Origin: Aplectana chamaeleonis
Lineage: Eukaryota > Nematoda > Chromadorea > Rhabditida > Cosmocercidae
Reading direction: 5' to 3'
Length of the DNA stretch: 64,000 bases
Assembly (NCBI GenBank): GCA_029168955.1
Contig: JAPDOI010001426.1
Coordinates: 1 to 64,000 of the forward strand
Shown piece after piece: positions 11,481 to 22,260 of the stretch; position 1 is the first letter of the stretch; each line of letters opens with the position of its first letter. The notes beneath the pieces are model-generated. The model saw only the letters and a list, made by a program, of their open reading frames with translations, was not told the origin of the DNA and did no database searches. The position numbers were made by a program, and so were the translations under genes.

Positions 11481-13003
11481 AAAGTTCTTTTTAGCGCCTC
11501 ATAATGCTTTCAAATACCGCTTGCCTAGACCCACTACCATTTAACCTTATGCCAGCACTATAACCTTCCTTTTCCAGCGCAAGAATAGCCGGAGACGGAG
11601 ATGGAACAGCACCTCCCCAAAAAAACAAACAACGGAAATACGGAAACAGAATCAGGAACAATTTCGCACAGCCCCCGGTAAGGACATTCGGGCGACGAGC
11701 AGAGCAAACTTTTTTACGCTGCGACAACCCCGCACAACTGCCAGCGAGCGGCAACCAAGACGACGACTGCATTGACGATGACGATGACGTCAGAAAACAT
11801 TTTTTGTTGCCGCGTCAAGGCTTGACACTCGGCGACCAGTCGCCGGTCGGTGCAACCTCTGCAGACCTCTTAACAGCGCTGGAGTGATCTGGAAATCTAT
11901 TGTATTCTGGGACGGGGAGACCGACGCAGCGTGAGAAGGGTTACTTTGAGGGACGCCGCAGTGTTTTAACACTGGGCGATGGCAATCTGCGTCACCGCCA
12001 ACAGCCGTCGCACCATTAACCGCCGAGATAAGCCTCCAATCAGCGTATCGATGTCAAAAGGTGCGCGGATCGGCGTCCTCTGGTGAAATCCGTCGGTCCG
12101 CAGCTCCTGAGCTGTTCAAAAATTTGCCCGTGAGCGGTTCAAGGAACTGTCCATGTATCGATTTTCCCGGCGTTTCCGTGTTTGCACAGGAGACCCCAGG
12201 GATATCCCACAAGGATCATCGAAGAATATCCCAACGTGGGGAGTGGAGTGACTGCACCACCCTTGTTTACGCAGTGGGGTGAACCCTCACTACGAACCGT
12301 GGGGAGCATGGAGACCTTAACACTCGGGGTACCACCACCTCCACCCGAGCCGTGGGGAGATCCGGAGAGTCCCTCGGCGACATAAAATTATCCTCCCGGT
12401 ATCCGGTGGATCTTTACAGCGAGAGTGACTGAGGCCACCTTGCAGGTCTGGCTCCAAAGAGCCGGCTGAAGGATTTTTCACACCGTGAGATGAGGAGCCT
12501 TTTATACCACGGCAACATCCTTAATACCCATGTCGAAACATGTCTCAGCATAGTACACGTAAAACCCAGGTTTTAACTTGCCTCAATCAGGCCAGAGCGC
12601 AAACATTAACAGGATAATTCCTGAGGGTGAGAATTTTGTGCCCGGTGGCAGAATGTATAATCCGTCTGGCATCTAGCTACGCGTTGGCGGAGTAGATCAC
12701 CTCCTTGCCGTAAATTGGTTTTGTCTCGTCAACTTTTTCTCTGCATATTTTTGAAGTCCCGTTTTTGTACTATCAAGTCCTTAGGGTCACTAATGTTCAA
12801 AAAAGTAACAGAAAAACTCATAAGCCACCCAGAGAAACCTGATTTGCGTTGGACTCGAAAGCACAGCGCGACCGCCCTATCTTGCCTCCACCCAGCTCCA
12901 CCCGGCTGTGCAGTTCTAGTGTTTGGCCTAGCCTGCTGAACTGCACCCATACGACTAGCAGAGTGAAAAACGGAAAGTCGATATGACCATCGTCTTCTTC
13001 CAG
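11481..13003. other. GC-richer unassigned segment
   Basis: Short ORFs at 11491-11772 (minus) and 12061-12385 (plus) have no recognisable domain. The 12060-12500 part (AACGTGGGGAGTGGAGTGAC and similar) looks like an untranslated end of a repeated element, but there is no second copy here to test this. Confidence 0.25.
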
Positions 13004-13253
13004 TGCAGCCAGTAATAAGCTTTCCTGTATTCCACATATAACTACTAATTGTTTATTGCAGCTAATGGCATCACTGATAGATCAGTCCACTCGCTTCAGC
13101 CTCCCGGTGCTCTCGTCGTTTTCCTCGTCCCCTGCTCCTCGCGTTTCACTTCCCTTTTCTTATCCGCCGTCTCCGCCTCGGCTGATCGGCACCATTGATC
13201 TGAAACACGTCAGCACAAAGTGATATCATGCCAGAACTTAGACACAACTTACA
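13004..13253 (-). repeat. LTR-like direct repeat (putative 3' LTR)
   Basis: 250 bp, nearly identical to 16455-16692. Differences are small indels and a few substitutions, so the pair diverged moderately. Confidence 0.7.
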
Positions 13254-13264
13254 CCTTTCCCCTT
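13254..13264 (-). promoter_or_regulatory. Putative polypurine tract
   Basis: On the minus strand AAGGGGAAAGG abuts the TG that starts the 3' repeat. This is the position and composition of the primer for plus-strand synthesis in LTR elements. Confidence 0.5.
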
Positions 13265-13704
13265 ACAAGAAGTCCGTCCCGGACTTTGACTTAAGAATGG
13301 CCTACCGTTGGTCTTTTTGGCTGCAGGTGTTTCGTGCTTGTGCTTCGTCCACTATGTGGTACGCAGAACATATGATATTCGATGTGGAGTACCCGATGAA
13401 ATGGTGTGGTGTGCGCACTGTGCTGGGCCAATGGGGACTCCAAGCTGCACGAAGGCGAACCATCGAACCATCGATCTTTATCTGTATTGATCGAACCAAG
13501 GGGAGTTCTGACGGGTGATCACCAAAATGCGGACGACTGACGACCCTCGCTGGAGGCTGAAGGCGCAGTGGCCAGTATGAACATAATAGAACCAGCCGTA
13601 TGTATGAAGTGGGTCCGATTCGAAATGACATCTGTGTGCCACCATTCCTGCCTTACGGCGGATGTGTCAGCGAAGAGTCAAAAACAACTACTGCCTACCA
13701 CTCG

Positions 13705-13745
13705 CGATGGCCGAGTAGCACTCACGAGCGGTCAGTTCGAATCCG
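13705..13745 (+). other. tRNA-like A and B box pair
   Basis: TGGCCGAGTAGC (13708-13719) resembles a Pol III A box, and GGTCAGTTCGAATCC (13730-13744) contains a B box/T-arm sequence. The boxes are only about 10 bp apart, too close for a full tRNA, so this is a truncated tRNA or the head of a tRNA-derived SINE. Confidence 0.4.
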
Positions 13746-13799
13746 GCCTATGTGAGTATATAAAAATGGAAAGCATAATATAAAACTGAAGGAGATAAA

Positions 13800-16450
13800 A
13801 TATGCAGACTACATGGGATTTGAAGACCCGAAATGGTTTCTACGGAAAAATTGTTCCAACGGCGTCGGAAGAAATGACGGCTCGCATCTGTTCGGCCCAG
13901 CGCAGCAACGCTCCTCACTGTGGAAGAGCACCCTTCGAGCTCGCATCTCCTACAACGAATTGGCCGAAATTGCATCGAGTGACGGCAACGTTCAAACGCA
14001 ATGATCATCAATAAACCCAGCCGAATCGGACTCCTAAAACTCGGTGCGGGACAGGAGAACCACAACGTCAATCTCCCTGCCTTGAATCGAGTCAACCGTG
14101 GCTATCTCCACTCGATGTTTTTGCGCGAACTTTTCCAGTCGCCGCAACAGCTCCCCATAAAGGGCGATAATACCCACTTGACTAGGAAGTAGTCCCACCC
14201 GCAGAAGCCGACTGACAAAGGTCGGTGCAGACGAGGGCCTCGTCATCGTTCGCGTAGGGAGCGCGATGCTGCTCGAGTCGCGGAACCGGCCACATTCACG
14301 GAATAGGAATGGAAGGGCGGGGTTCGGGAAACGAAAGGCGATCTAGGAGCATTTTCCGGTCGGCCGCACGTGCTCCACTTACCAAAGATCCGCCATAGGC
14401 AAGCATATTCGGTAAGCCATTGAGGGCAGGTGTCCGCGAAACGTCGTCACCTGGGGCGGCCTTGGCATCAAAGCCGAGCGTGCCAGTACGGCCATTATAC
14501 TTCGGCCACCAAAAACTGCGGGGTTCGCCTCCGGGTTGCATTTGACGTGCGGTTGCATCTGGTAGGTGTCTCCGATGTAAACCTGTCTTGCCAGTGGGAA
14601 CTGGGTGATGAAAGATGCAAAAACAGGCTCTGGTACCTGAGATGCTTCATCACAGATGAGGAACTTGCAATCGTTGAAGTGAGATTTTAGGATACCATGG
14701 GGCCCAGTGCAATTAAGCAAAAACGCCGAGGTGATCAACAAGACTGCCGGCCGCCGAACGCGAAGCATGATGTTGACGATGCGTTGCATGTTGTCGGAGA
14801 CGTCCCTATCAGCAACGAGAAAATCTTCTCGCTCTTTGTCGGCCATGTTCATTGATCGTTCCGGATCCCGGGCGTACTTCTCATAGATGACACGTCCGTC
14901 GCGGAAGAGCCTGCAGTAGGACTCTTCCAGAACAGTCAGGGAGTCGTCAGGAATGTCTCCTATAGATTTCAGAACCTAGTGTATATCTGCAGGCGTCGTG
15001 GGTGACTCGTCCAGAAATGCGGCATCGGAAACATAGCGAAGCACATTGAGCTTCTTGAATTCGTCGAAGGCTAGAAGCGTCGTTGTGAAATGTGCGATCG
15101 CGGTGTTTGTAGTGGAGACGACGATCACTGGACCCGATCCTCGAGACGCTACTAGTCCAGCCAATATAGCCCCAATGATGGTCTTGCCTGTGCCGAACGC
15201 TGCTTGTATCAAAGAGATCGGAACGTCGGACAGCCCAAGGCGCAAAGCCGTCGTTTGCTCACCACTGAGGCAGAGACGTTGACCTTTGTAGCAAAATTCG
15301 ATACGAACACCGGCGCCAGAGGAGTTGCTTGGTCGTGGGGAGGCGGTGCCACAGGTTTCCCGTACACGAGGTCTAGTATGGCACTATCAGTCATTCCAGG
15401 CGGCACGTGTTCAACCAGGTGAAGCATACGCGAGACTGCTTCATTCGCAGGGCTTACCGCTCGCACCGGTTTCGCGAGTTTGACATAACCTTCCAGAGAG
15501 AAAGAATCGCTGTCCGGGCGTTTCGAGAAGACGTATCAGCGTGGGGTGCGTCCATGTAAGGGCCGCTTCTCGAACACGCAGTTGCTTTGCGTCAGTGTCG
15601 AAAACGGTAGAATCGATCCGCAGTTCCAGAGTTCTGTCGCAGCCAAAAGTCCAGAAGTCAACTAGCCGTTCCTTGCTCCAACCACCGTCAGTCGCCATAT
15701 CGTCCAAAAGTATGTCGAGCCGTAGCGGACAAGCAGATAGAGAAGGGACTGTCGCAACGATCCAGTGAAGTGAGAGATCATCGCTAAGAGAACATAATGC
15801 GGCCAAAGTGGACGCAGCCACGTTGAACAGCTTGCCCATCTTGTGCTTAGCTCTAACCGTGTCGGTGATGTACGAACTGAAATTGTTGGCGCGATCTGTA
15901 AGCCAGTCCCTGTCCTTTGGACGTAAAGGCAGTACCTTCATCGGGAGAACTCCTTCATGAGAGCACACTGGAAGGAAGCGGGTGACCAACTGGCATAGAA
16001 TTTCTCTCGCTTCTTGAGATACCGCTGGCTCTGAGAAACGCATGGCATGGGACACGCTTGCACGGGACCGGGCCCTCAAGATAGAGAATTCTAACACAGG
16101 ACCAAGGTCTGGATCACACAGCGACGGTGGCATAAGGACAGCTTCGGGCGCTCCCTCGAACACCGCACGGAATTTCTTGATTCATCCGTTGCGCTCCACC
16201 AGGCTAACAACTATGCCCAATCCATACTCATGATTGACATGAGGCGTGACGAAAGCGAAGTGTTCTGCACGGAAGAAGAACGGTAAAGATCGTCTGCTGC
16301 TACCGGGCGAGGAATGCGTGCGCGAGTCAAGGTTGTGGTGGGATCACGAAGTGCATTCCGGGTGGGGACCACATTGTAGACCCAGACAAAGTCCTTCAAA
16401 GAGAGCATCGATTTATCGAATCCGCGCATTCTCGTGGTAACGTCAACCAC
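13800..16450 (-). pseudogene. UPF1-like superfamily 1 helicase, frameshifted
   Basis: The minus strand carries SF1 helicase motifs in order. A long N-terminal region of unknown fold (16450-15441) is followed by a Q-motif-like LSGEQTTALRLGL with Walker A AAFGTGKT near 15190. Motif II, LICDEASQVPEP, is near 14660, with motif III VYIGDTYQMQPH soon after. Motif IV-like GIIALYGELLRRL and motif V VDSIQGREIDVVVL are near 14100, and motif VI appears only as a garbled C-terminal piece. DEAS(Q) plus VDSIQGRE places it with UPF1/DNA2/NAM7 rather than PIF1. At least five frame changes separate the parts, so it is not translatable as it stands. It begins within a few bases of one LTR-like repeat and ends about 550 bp before the other. 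Probable role before decay: ATP-driven unwinding of RNA or DNA. Confidence 0.8.
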
Positions 16451-16454
16451 TCGC

Positions 16455-16692
16455 TGCTACCAGTAATAGCTTCTGCATTCCACATATAACTACTAATAGT
16501 TTATTGCAGCTAATGGCATCATGATAGATCAGTCCACTCGCTTCAGCCTCCCGGTGCTCTCGTCGTTCCTCGTCCCCTGCTCCTCGCGTTTCATCCCTTT
16601 TATCCGCCGTCTCCGCCTCGGCTGATCGGCACCATTGATCTGAAACACGTCGGCACAAAAAGATATCATGCCAGAACTTAGACACACTTACA
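16455..16692 (-). repeat. LTR-like direct repeat (putative 5' LTR)
   Basis: 238 bp, the second copy of 13004-13253. In the minus sense it starts TGTAAGTGTGTC and ends TTACTGGTAGCA. A 90-codon ORF across it is on the repeat itself and not judged a gene. Confidence 0.7.
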
Positions 16693-16739
16693 AGCCACGA
16701 AGTGGGCTTTGTCACAGTATGAGAGTGTGGACGACCAGC

Positions 16740-17000
16740 GGTGGATTATTCTACAAGTCCACTGAATAAAGAGCGTTGTTGGTTCCTTCTGGCATTTATA
16801 TAGTTATGTGGTCAGCGTCGTGGCCATGGTTTACGCAGTCCGGACACGTCACTCTTGCCATTGTCGGTTCTGTGCATGGACGACACAAGCATTGGCGAAT
16901 GTCCACTGCGCAGCGAGGCGAGGATAGACCTGGCCCGCCTAGCGAGCCCGGACTCGGTATCGCTACCATTGGGAGGCACAGCTTCAATAATGGGGTCGAT
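16740..17000 (-). pseudogene. C-terminal Cys/His tail of a Jockey/Ingi-like non-LTR element
   Basis: The minus frame reads SSPRCAVDIRQCLCRPC then VTCPDCVNHGHDADH. The same arrangement (CPDC, H, DTAH) closes the longer element at 58150-61558, and the DNA around 16800-16870 visibly resembles 58200-58290. This is a 5'-truncated tail of the same or a sister family. It lies just outside the LTR-like repeat. Confidence 0.6.
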
Positions 17001-17700
17001 GAGGTGAAGAGTTTGATTTATTTTATATAATGTCTATGCGTTTGCCGGACGATTCCTCCATTCTCAAAAGCCAACGCAAGGAGTTGTGGCCTACGGCGAC
17101 CTAGCCATAGTTTGCTGATGGGGAGCGTGGACTCGCACACCTAATCATCTCTGGCGGATGTCGCGCTGCGACCAGCTCGTCGTGGCGCGTGTCTGCAGTG
17201 TCCAACCAGAAGTGACTATTCAGACAGTCGGGGGGAGGGTAATACGCCGGCACAAAGGGATTAGCAGCACCCCCGCTGCAGCTACTGCTAACAGCAGAAG
17301 CTCCTGATGCTTTTGCTGGAATACAACCCCTTTGTTTACCCTGACACGCGTGGTATCGCCAGCGCCCTCTCCTAGTGTCCGCTGACACTCTCCTCCATTT
17401 ATTTGCCTGATACGAATGAACATTGCAGCATCCTCTTGTACGACAGCGGCGGGGATGTAAGGCGGCCAGTCTCACTGAGGGAGCAGTTGGCCGTTTGGAG
17501 CCGGTCCAAGAAGGTGACTTTGGGTCACTTTCCGGACGTAAATTTTGGACGCTTAGGGGATCGTGTACCATGGACCATAACGAGGATAGCTTCCTCGTTG
17601 GTGGCGAGGTCGGCCTCTTTGCTGCGGGCCGTGACAATGATCATACCCAACACCGGTAAAGAGGGTGGCAGTCTAAATTATCTCTCCGTTTGCAGAACAG
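17001..17700. other. Unassigned; long overlapping frames, no domain
   Basis: A 178-codon minus frame (17101-17637) and shorter plus frames overlap. None shows a motif I recognise. It precedes the Penelope-like element and may be part of an older insertion. Confidence 0.3.
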
Positions 17701-17710
17701 GCTGTCGATA

Positions 17711-17850
17711 ACGAGGGGTAGAACCCCAGGGAACGTTGGCAGCATATGCTGCCGTTAGCTGCAGCTCCTGCTCACAACAAGGGGTAGAACCCCAGCATAC
17801 GTTGGCGGCATATGCTGCTCTCTTAGCAGCAGCTCCTGCTCACAACGAGG
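17711..17850. repeat. Two-unit tandem repeat upstream of the Penelope-like ORF
   Basis: Two units of about 66-70 bp each contain the palindromes GGGGTAGAACCCC and GCAGCATATGCTGC, and each ends CAGCTCCTGCTCACAAC. They lie about 90-220 bp before the first Penelope-like frame and may be the element's 5' untranslated repeats. Confidence 0.7.
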
Positions 17851-17931
17851 AGTTGTATCCCCATGTTTGTCATGGAGTACTAACCCTATTGTGTCGACGT
17901 ACTACCCGCCGATTGTCTGAGTGAGCATCTA

Positions 17932-20244
17932 TTGAAAAGAAGAAATGAATGGTCTGAAAATTCAGTTAGGAGATTTCGACATGTTCGTTCTAGCATTAAG
18001 GCTGTCTTACAAAAGAAATTCGATGATCTGCAACGTGGATTGCGTGACAATGCGTCTAAACTCACAGGTACTCACACTTATAATGCTAGCGGCGGGCATG
18101 CAACCATTCATAGCATAGAGCAACCGGTTCACGCAGTGTCGAGAGTTACAGTGGTTGGAGGTATATCTATTCCTGATAACGTTCGATCGGTCCTTGAGCT
18201 GGGGCCTTGTTTTTCTCCATCATGCCCAATATCACCATCAGTATCACGTAATATTGTTGGTAACTTACAGTCTCTCCACAATAAACTCCGCTAACAAGCC
18301 AGATTGGGGAGACGTGGCGTGGCAAATCAGCAGAACGCGATGTCAACCCCTCCTCTGCCCTTCCCTCAAACCTATGTCAAGCAACATGAAGCGGACGCTA
18401 CTGCAGATACAAAGTTTCGGATATAAGCATCTGGTGTTCTAAATGTTCTGAACCAACACAGCAGAAATGCACGACAAGATAATTTGACCCCTTATCAACG
18501 AAATGGCTTGAGAGAGATGCGAAATCTCATCAACTCAAGAACTGTTCGTTTATCAACTAGTGATAAGGGAGGTGAAATTGTCGTTATATCGCAGGAGCTG
18601 GACAGAACCATAGCAGAACAACATCTACAGGATGACACCCTCTAAAAACCCGCTTCTGAACGAGAATTCACAACTCAGTCCCGTAAGCTGAATCGCGTGT
18701 GGGTGAAAACCGCTAAGGAGTGCAATCTACACCCATCACTGATCAGACGCCTGAAAATTAATTTGCCAACGTGCCCTGTGTTGTATCTGCTGATCAAACA
18801 CACAAGCTCCTTGGAGAAGATCTTACTTCCATCGATTCAGCAATTTACAAAGTCAGGCGGGGGACAGAATATCATGGTTTTCTAAACCTTGTGTTGGTAC
18901 AGCTTCTTGACCATATTCCGGCCCATCTATCAAATACAGGTTATACTACTCCCTGATACTTGTGTTATGGAATCATTCGACGTGAATGCTCTCTACACGA
19001 ACGTCTCCAATGAGTCCGCTTTGGAGGCTGTCCTCGAGCTCCTGACTACGAACCAGGACAACATTGATCCGCATGGCCTTTCTATAGCACAAATCATGGT
19101 TTTGTTGAAAGAATGCATCAATTGCACAATCTCCAGATGGTCAGGACGATTTTTTGCGCAGATCAGAGGCTTAGCAATGGGTCAGAGACTGGCGCCTGTT
19201 CGTGCTAGTGCTTTCATGGCAATGATTGAGAACCCTGTCCTCAACCATCAACCTCTACTTTATTGCCGGTATATCGACGACTGTCTAGTCATCACTTCTA
19301 CCCAGGCAGAAATGGACAGTTGCTTTGTGCTGATGAATCAACAATCAGAGCACATTAAATTAACCCGTGAACAACCAAAGAAAAACTGGCTCACTTTTCT
19401 GAATGTAGAGATTGCGATACAAGGTAACGGTTATAAAACAAGATGGTATCGAAAACCGAGCAATAAGAATATCATTGTTCACTTCCTCTCGTCTCATCCT
19501 TCGCACACGAAAAGATCTGTTGTGAGAAATATGTTGCGTACAGCAGCCAGTGTTTGCAATGACACTGAAGAAAGGAAAAGGTCCATTGATTTAGCTTGTA
19601 GCATTGCTGCAGCTAATGGGTATGGCAGACCAGGCGCATGTGAACACTTGAGGATCCATCATACCGTCAACCGCATCGAGCGATCCCACTCCGAGAAGAT
19701 TGCTCTCTGCTTACCTTTTGTCTCAGATGAATTCAGTCATGACATCCAGCGATGTTTGAGGAGGTCGGATCTAGAGCGACAAGTGTGTCTTGTCAGCATT
19801 CCGCCTGATAACCTGATACGCCTCCTAGTAAGGAACCGCATCTACGATAAGCTCTGTATCACCACCAATTGCGTTATCTGTCCTTCTGGTAAACAGGGTG
19901 ACTGCATGTGCGTGGGCGTGATATACATGATCACCTGTGAACAATGCGGTGATTTCTATATTGGCGAAACAGGTCGACCTCTCAGCGTGAGGGTGAAAGA
20001 GCACATGGATGGAAAATCTCGCGCACGTCAATCAACACCACTTGGCCCACATCGCATCTCAAAACACAGTGGAAACGATTTCGAAATCAGCGTGAGAATT
20101 CTCCAACGGGAGCAAAATATAATGCCCAGGAAGACGATGGAAGCGTTTTGGATACAAAACAAGAATCCAGTGATGAACCATCGGGAGGAGTGCATCTCCA
20201 CCACTGCCGAGCTCGGACCTTTCATACAATATTGCCGTCTGTGA
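17932..20244 (+). pseudogene. Penelope-like element: RT plus GIY-YIG endonuclease
   Basis: Four frames in series cover a Penelope-type polyprotein. The N-terminal part (17932-18294) has RSVLELGPCFSPS and LHNKLR. A linker (about 18360-18890) has DKGGEIVVISQELD and is broken by frameshifts and a stop. The last 451-codon frame (18889-20244) holds the RT core: SFDVNALYTNV (motif A), GLAMGQRLAPV (motif B) and YCRYIDDCLVI (motif C, with catalytic YIDD). A Cys cluster follows (CVICPSGKQGDCMC), then the GIY-YIG nuclease (GVIYMITCEQCG, FYIGETGRPLSVRVKEH) with a late catalytic-type E in MEAFWIQNKNP. RT and endonuclease look intact; only the N-terminal half is damaged. Such elements copy RNA into DNA at nicks made by the GIY-YIG domain. 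This type is well known in nematodes and arthropods. Confidence 0.93.
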
Positions 20245-21323
20245 TATGAGACCGAGCGGGCACCCTTGACATTTGCGGAAACTATCGAGTTTAAGGGTGG
20301 CCTACCCTAGCTCGATGCACTTACGAGAGTTCTATACTTTTTAACACCAGAACATGCTTACAAGGCTTATTATTAATATACGACATTACATGATAAGGGG
20401 CATACTAGAACACTATGGCTCCAATGACCACACCTGACGAACCAGCAGCGGGCGCTCCGGCCCAGACGACTGTCTCTGGCCTGCCCCGCAAAGGGGCGGA
20501 GTCAGTCTCTATCATTCCAACACATCAAGCGACCTTTACGCGACATCTCCACATTCCGGAGAAAGGTAGTCCTCGAGCTTGTCAGCCATTCCATACCATC
20601 GTCAGAACTGGCGCCTTCCATAGCATCCAGATCAGACTTTCATATATGATAAGGATGAACACAGATTGAGGTGTAAATAGTGACTTTTGAATAAAAGAAA
20701 GGAGCCAAACGATTGTGTATATTGGTTCAGTCACACTTGTGTTACTAGTGGTAGGATCCATATACACTGACTGATGATTGACTGATTGACTCGCTCATTC
20801 ATTAAGGAAGTGGAGCTCGTCCTCGAGCTCGAAGAAGGAGATGAAGAGATGGTGTCTGCCCAATGGATGAAATACATCAGAAACACGGAATTAGTTGGTT
20901 TTGATCTCTTATATTACAAACGAGAAAAAGAAAGAAGAAAACAATCTTAAGTAATGACTATGGGTACAAATTTAGATATATTAGTGAGATTAACGTGAAA
21001 ATTAAATTTTACAACAATGTAAGATTACAACACAAAAAAAACACGACAAACGTTCCTTGTAAGCATTTTTTCAATTACGACAAAACAATAAATGGATTCA
21101 ATCGAATACCTAATCGATCACAGGTATTGGTGCTTCGATAAATATTGGGGCGTAGTGAAAATATTCGGAAAGAAATTGAATTGTTTTTGGTTGACCGTGA
21201 TTTTATTTTCTCTGAACCGCCAATCCAGAGAAAAACAAGGTCAGAAGATTGCTTTTCGCGCGGTAGCGGCTTAGAAGAAAAGACAAGCTCAGCAAATCGA
21301 ACCAACTGACTATGTCGGTTAAC
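20245..21323. other. 3' region of the Penelope-like element and AT-rich spacer
   Basis: An 84-codon frame at 20415-20669 (starting MAPMTTPDEPAAG) has no known domain and could be the start of a further tandem copy or a 3' UTR. TGACTGATGATTGACTGATT near 20768 is a short imperfect tandem repeat. The rest is AT-rich. Confidence 0.3.
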
Positions 21324-22030
21324 TCAATTTGTTTTTCTCAAAATCGAACGAAGACCATGCTTTGCTTGAAGTCGAGGTGAGCGTCTGACAATTCGTTCTC
21401 TACTTTCCGATGCTTCTCTACTAGTAGTAGGTAGGTTGTTTGAGGCAGAAGCATTGGCTAGTGGCGAACGAGGTGAGTACAATTTAAAACGATTGGTGTG
21501 AACCGTTCGAAACTTCTTGTTACTGCCTAGACTGGAAATAACCACGTTCGGTATTTCTATCTTTTCAATAACAAACAGGCCCTTTCATTGGTGAGTCAAT
21601 TTTGGGCGAACCGTGTCGTCATGAAGAAGTACTAGATCGCCAACAGAAAGTTCCGTTAAACATACCTTATGTGCGAAATCATACCCAGCCTTGTATTTCG
21701 CGGTTTTTTCTGCAATTCGACATCCGACCTCGGATATTATGTCCTTGAGACCAGCTCTGAACTGATCAGCAAAACTATCCGTGCAGTAGGTCAGTTGCGA
21801 AGACAGCTCGTGAAGAATATCGGACCATGTGATGGGGCATCTGTTGTGCACGATGAGAAATGGACTAAATCCTGTGGTAGCATTTTTACTGCAATTATAA
21901 GCAAATATAATAGGTTGTAAAAAATCGGACCACATATCACGGGCTTCCGAACAGTAAGTGGTTAATGAGTCAGTTACGACTTTTACCATCCGCTCTACTT
22001 CTCCGTTAGCTTTGTGATTGTAGCTAGTCG
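21324..22030 (-). pseudogene. Gypsy-type integrase C-terminal part
   Basis: The minus strand reads NHKANGEVERMVKVV (end of the integrase core, with the catalytic E of the DDE triad), then FAYNCSKNATTGFSPFLIVH and, after a frameshift near 21590, HTNRFKLYSPRSPL, which matches the usual integrase C-terminal tail. The core with the first two catalytic aspartates is absent because a deletion junction near 22030 joins it directly to the protease. Confidence 0.8.
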
Positions 22031-22260
22031 TAAATTATTGTTAAAGAGACATGGGCTTGTCCATCGAATTTGATTAGTGTGCCATTAGCTGTAGTTCCTG
22101 CCGAAATTTTCGTGGGCCGAACTTTAGTTTTGATCTTGTTAGCTACAGATTTGTTGATGATGGTCAATGCTCGACCAGTGTCAAATAGAGCAAAAAAAGA
22201 AGTGTTATTGAGTTTAATAGGTATAAATATCACTGACGAATTGCTTTGATGTTGTACTGA
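22024..22260 (-). pseudogene. Retropepsin (aspartic protease) of the same LTR element
   Basis: FIPIKLNNTSFFALFDTGRA contains the catalytic DTG of a retropepsin, followed by LTIINKSVANKI. Its frame is open upstream for about 20 codons, where it overlaps the end of the 22214-22909 frame in a different register. Downstream the RT, RNase H and most of integrase are missing. Confidence 0.75.

Larger units (their letters stand above)
13004..16692 (-). mobile_element. LTR-bounded unit carrying an SF1 helicase
   Basis: Two direct repeats (13004-13253 and 16455-16692) bracket a minus-strand helicase gene. Read on the minus strand, each repeat begins TGTAAG and ends in GCA, so they follow the TG...CA rule of LTRs, and each has an AATAAA signal near its end. 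Immediately upstream of the putative 3' repeat lies AAGGGGAAAGG (13254-13264), a textbook polypurine tract. TGGTTGACG lies 5 nt after the putative 5' repeat, where a primer-binding site is expected. No gag, protease, RT or integrase is visible, and no TSD was found. It may be a non-autonomous LTR element that acquired a helicase, or two solo repeats flanking a captured piece. Confidence 0.55.

Noticed and set aside
17101..17637. 178-codon minus-strand ORF as a host gene
   Set aside because: No motif, overlapped by plus-strand frames of similar length, and wedged between two retroelements.
20760..20900. Hammerhead ribozyme at the Penelope-like 3' side (CTGATGA near 20771)
   Set aside because: No GAA core and closing stems at proper spacing follow the CTGATGA.
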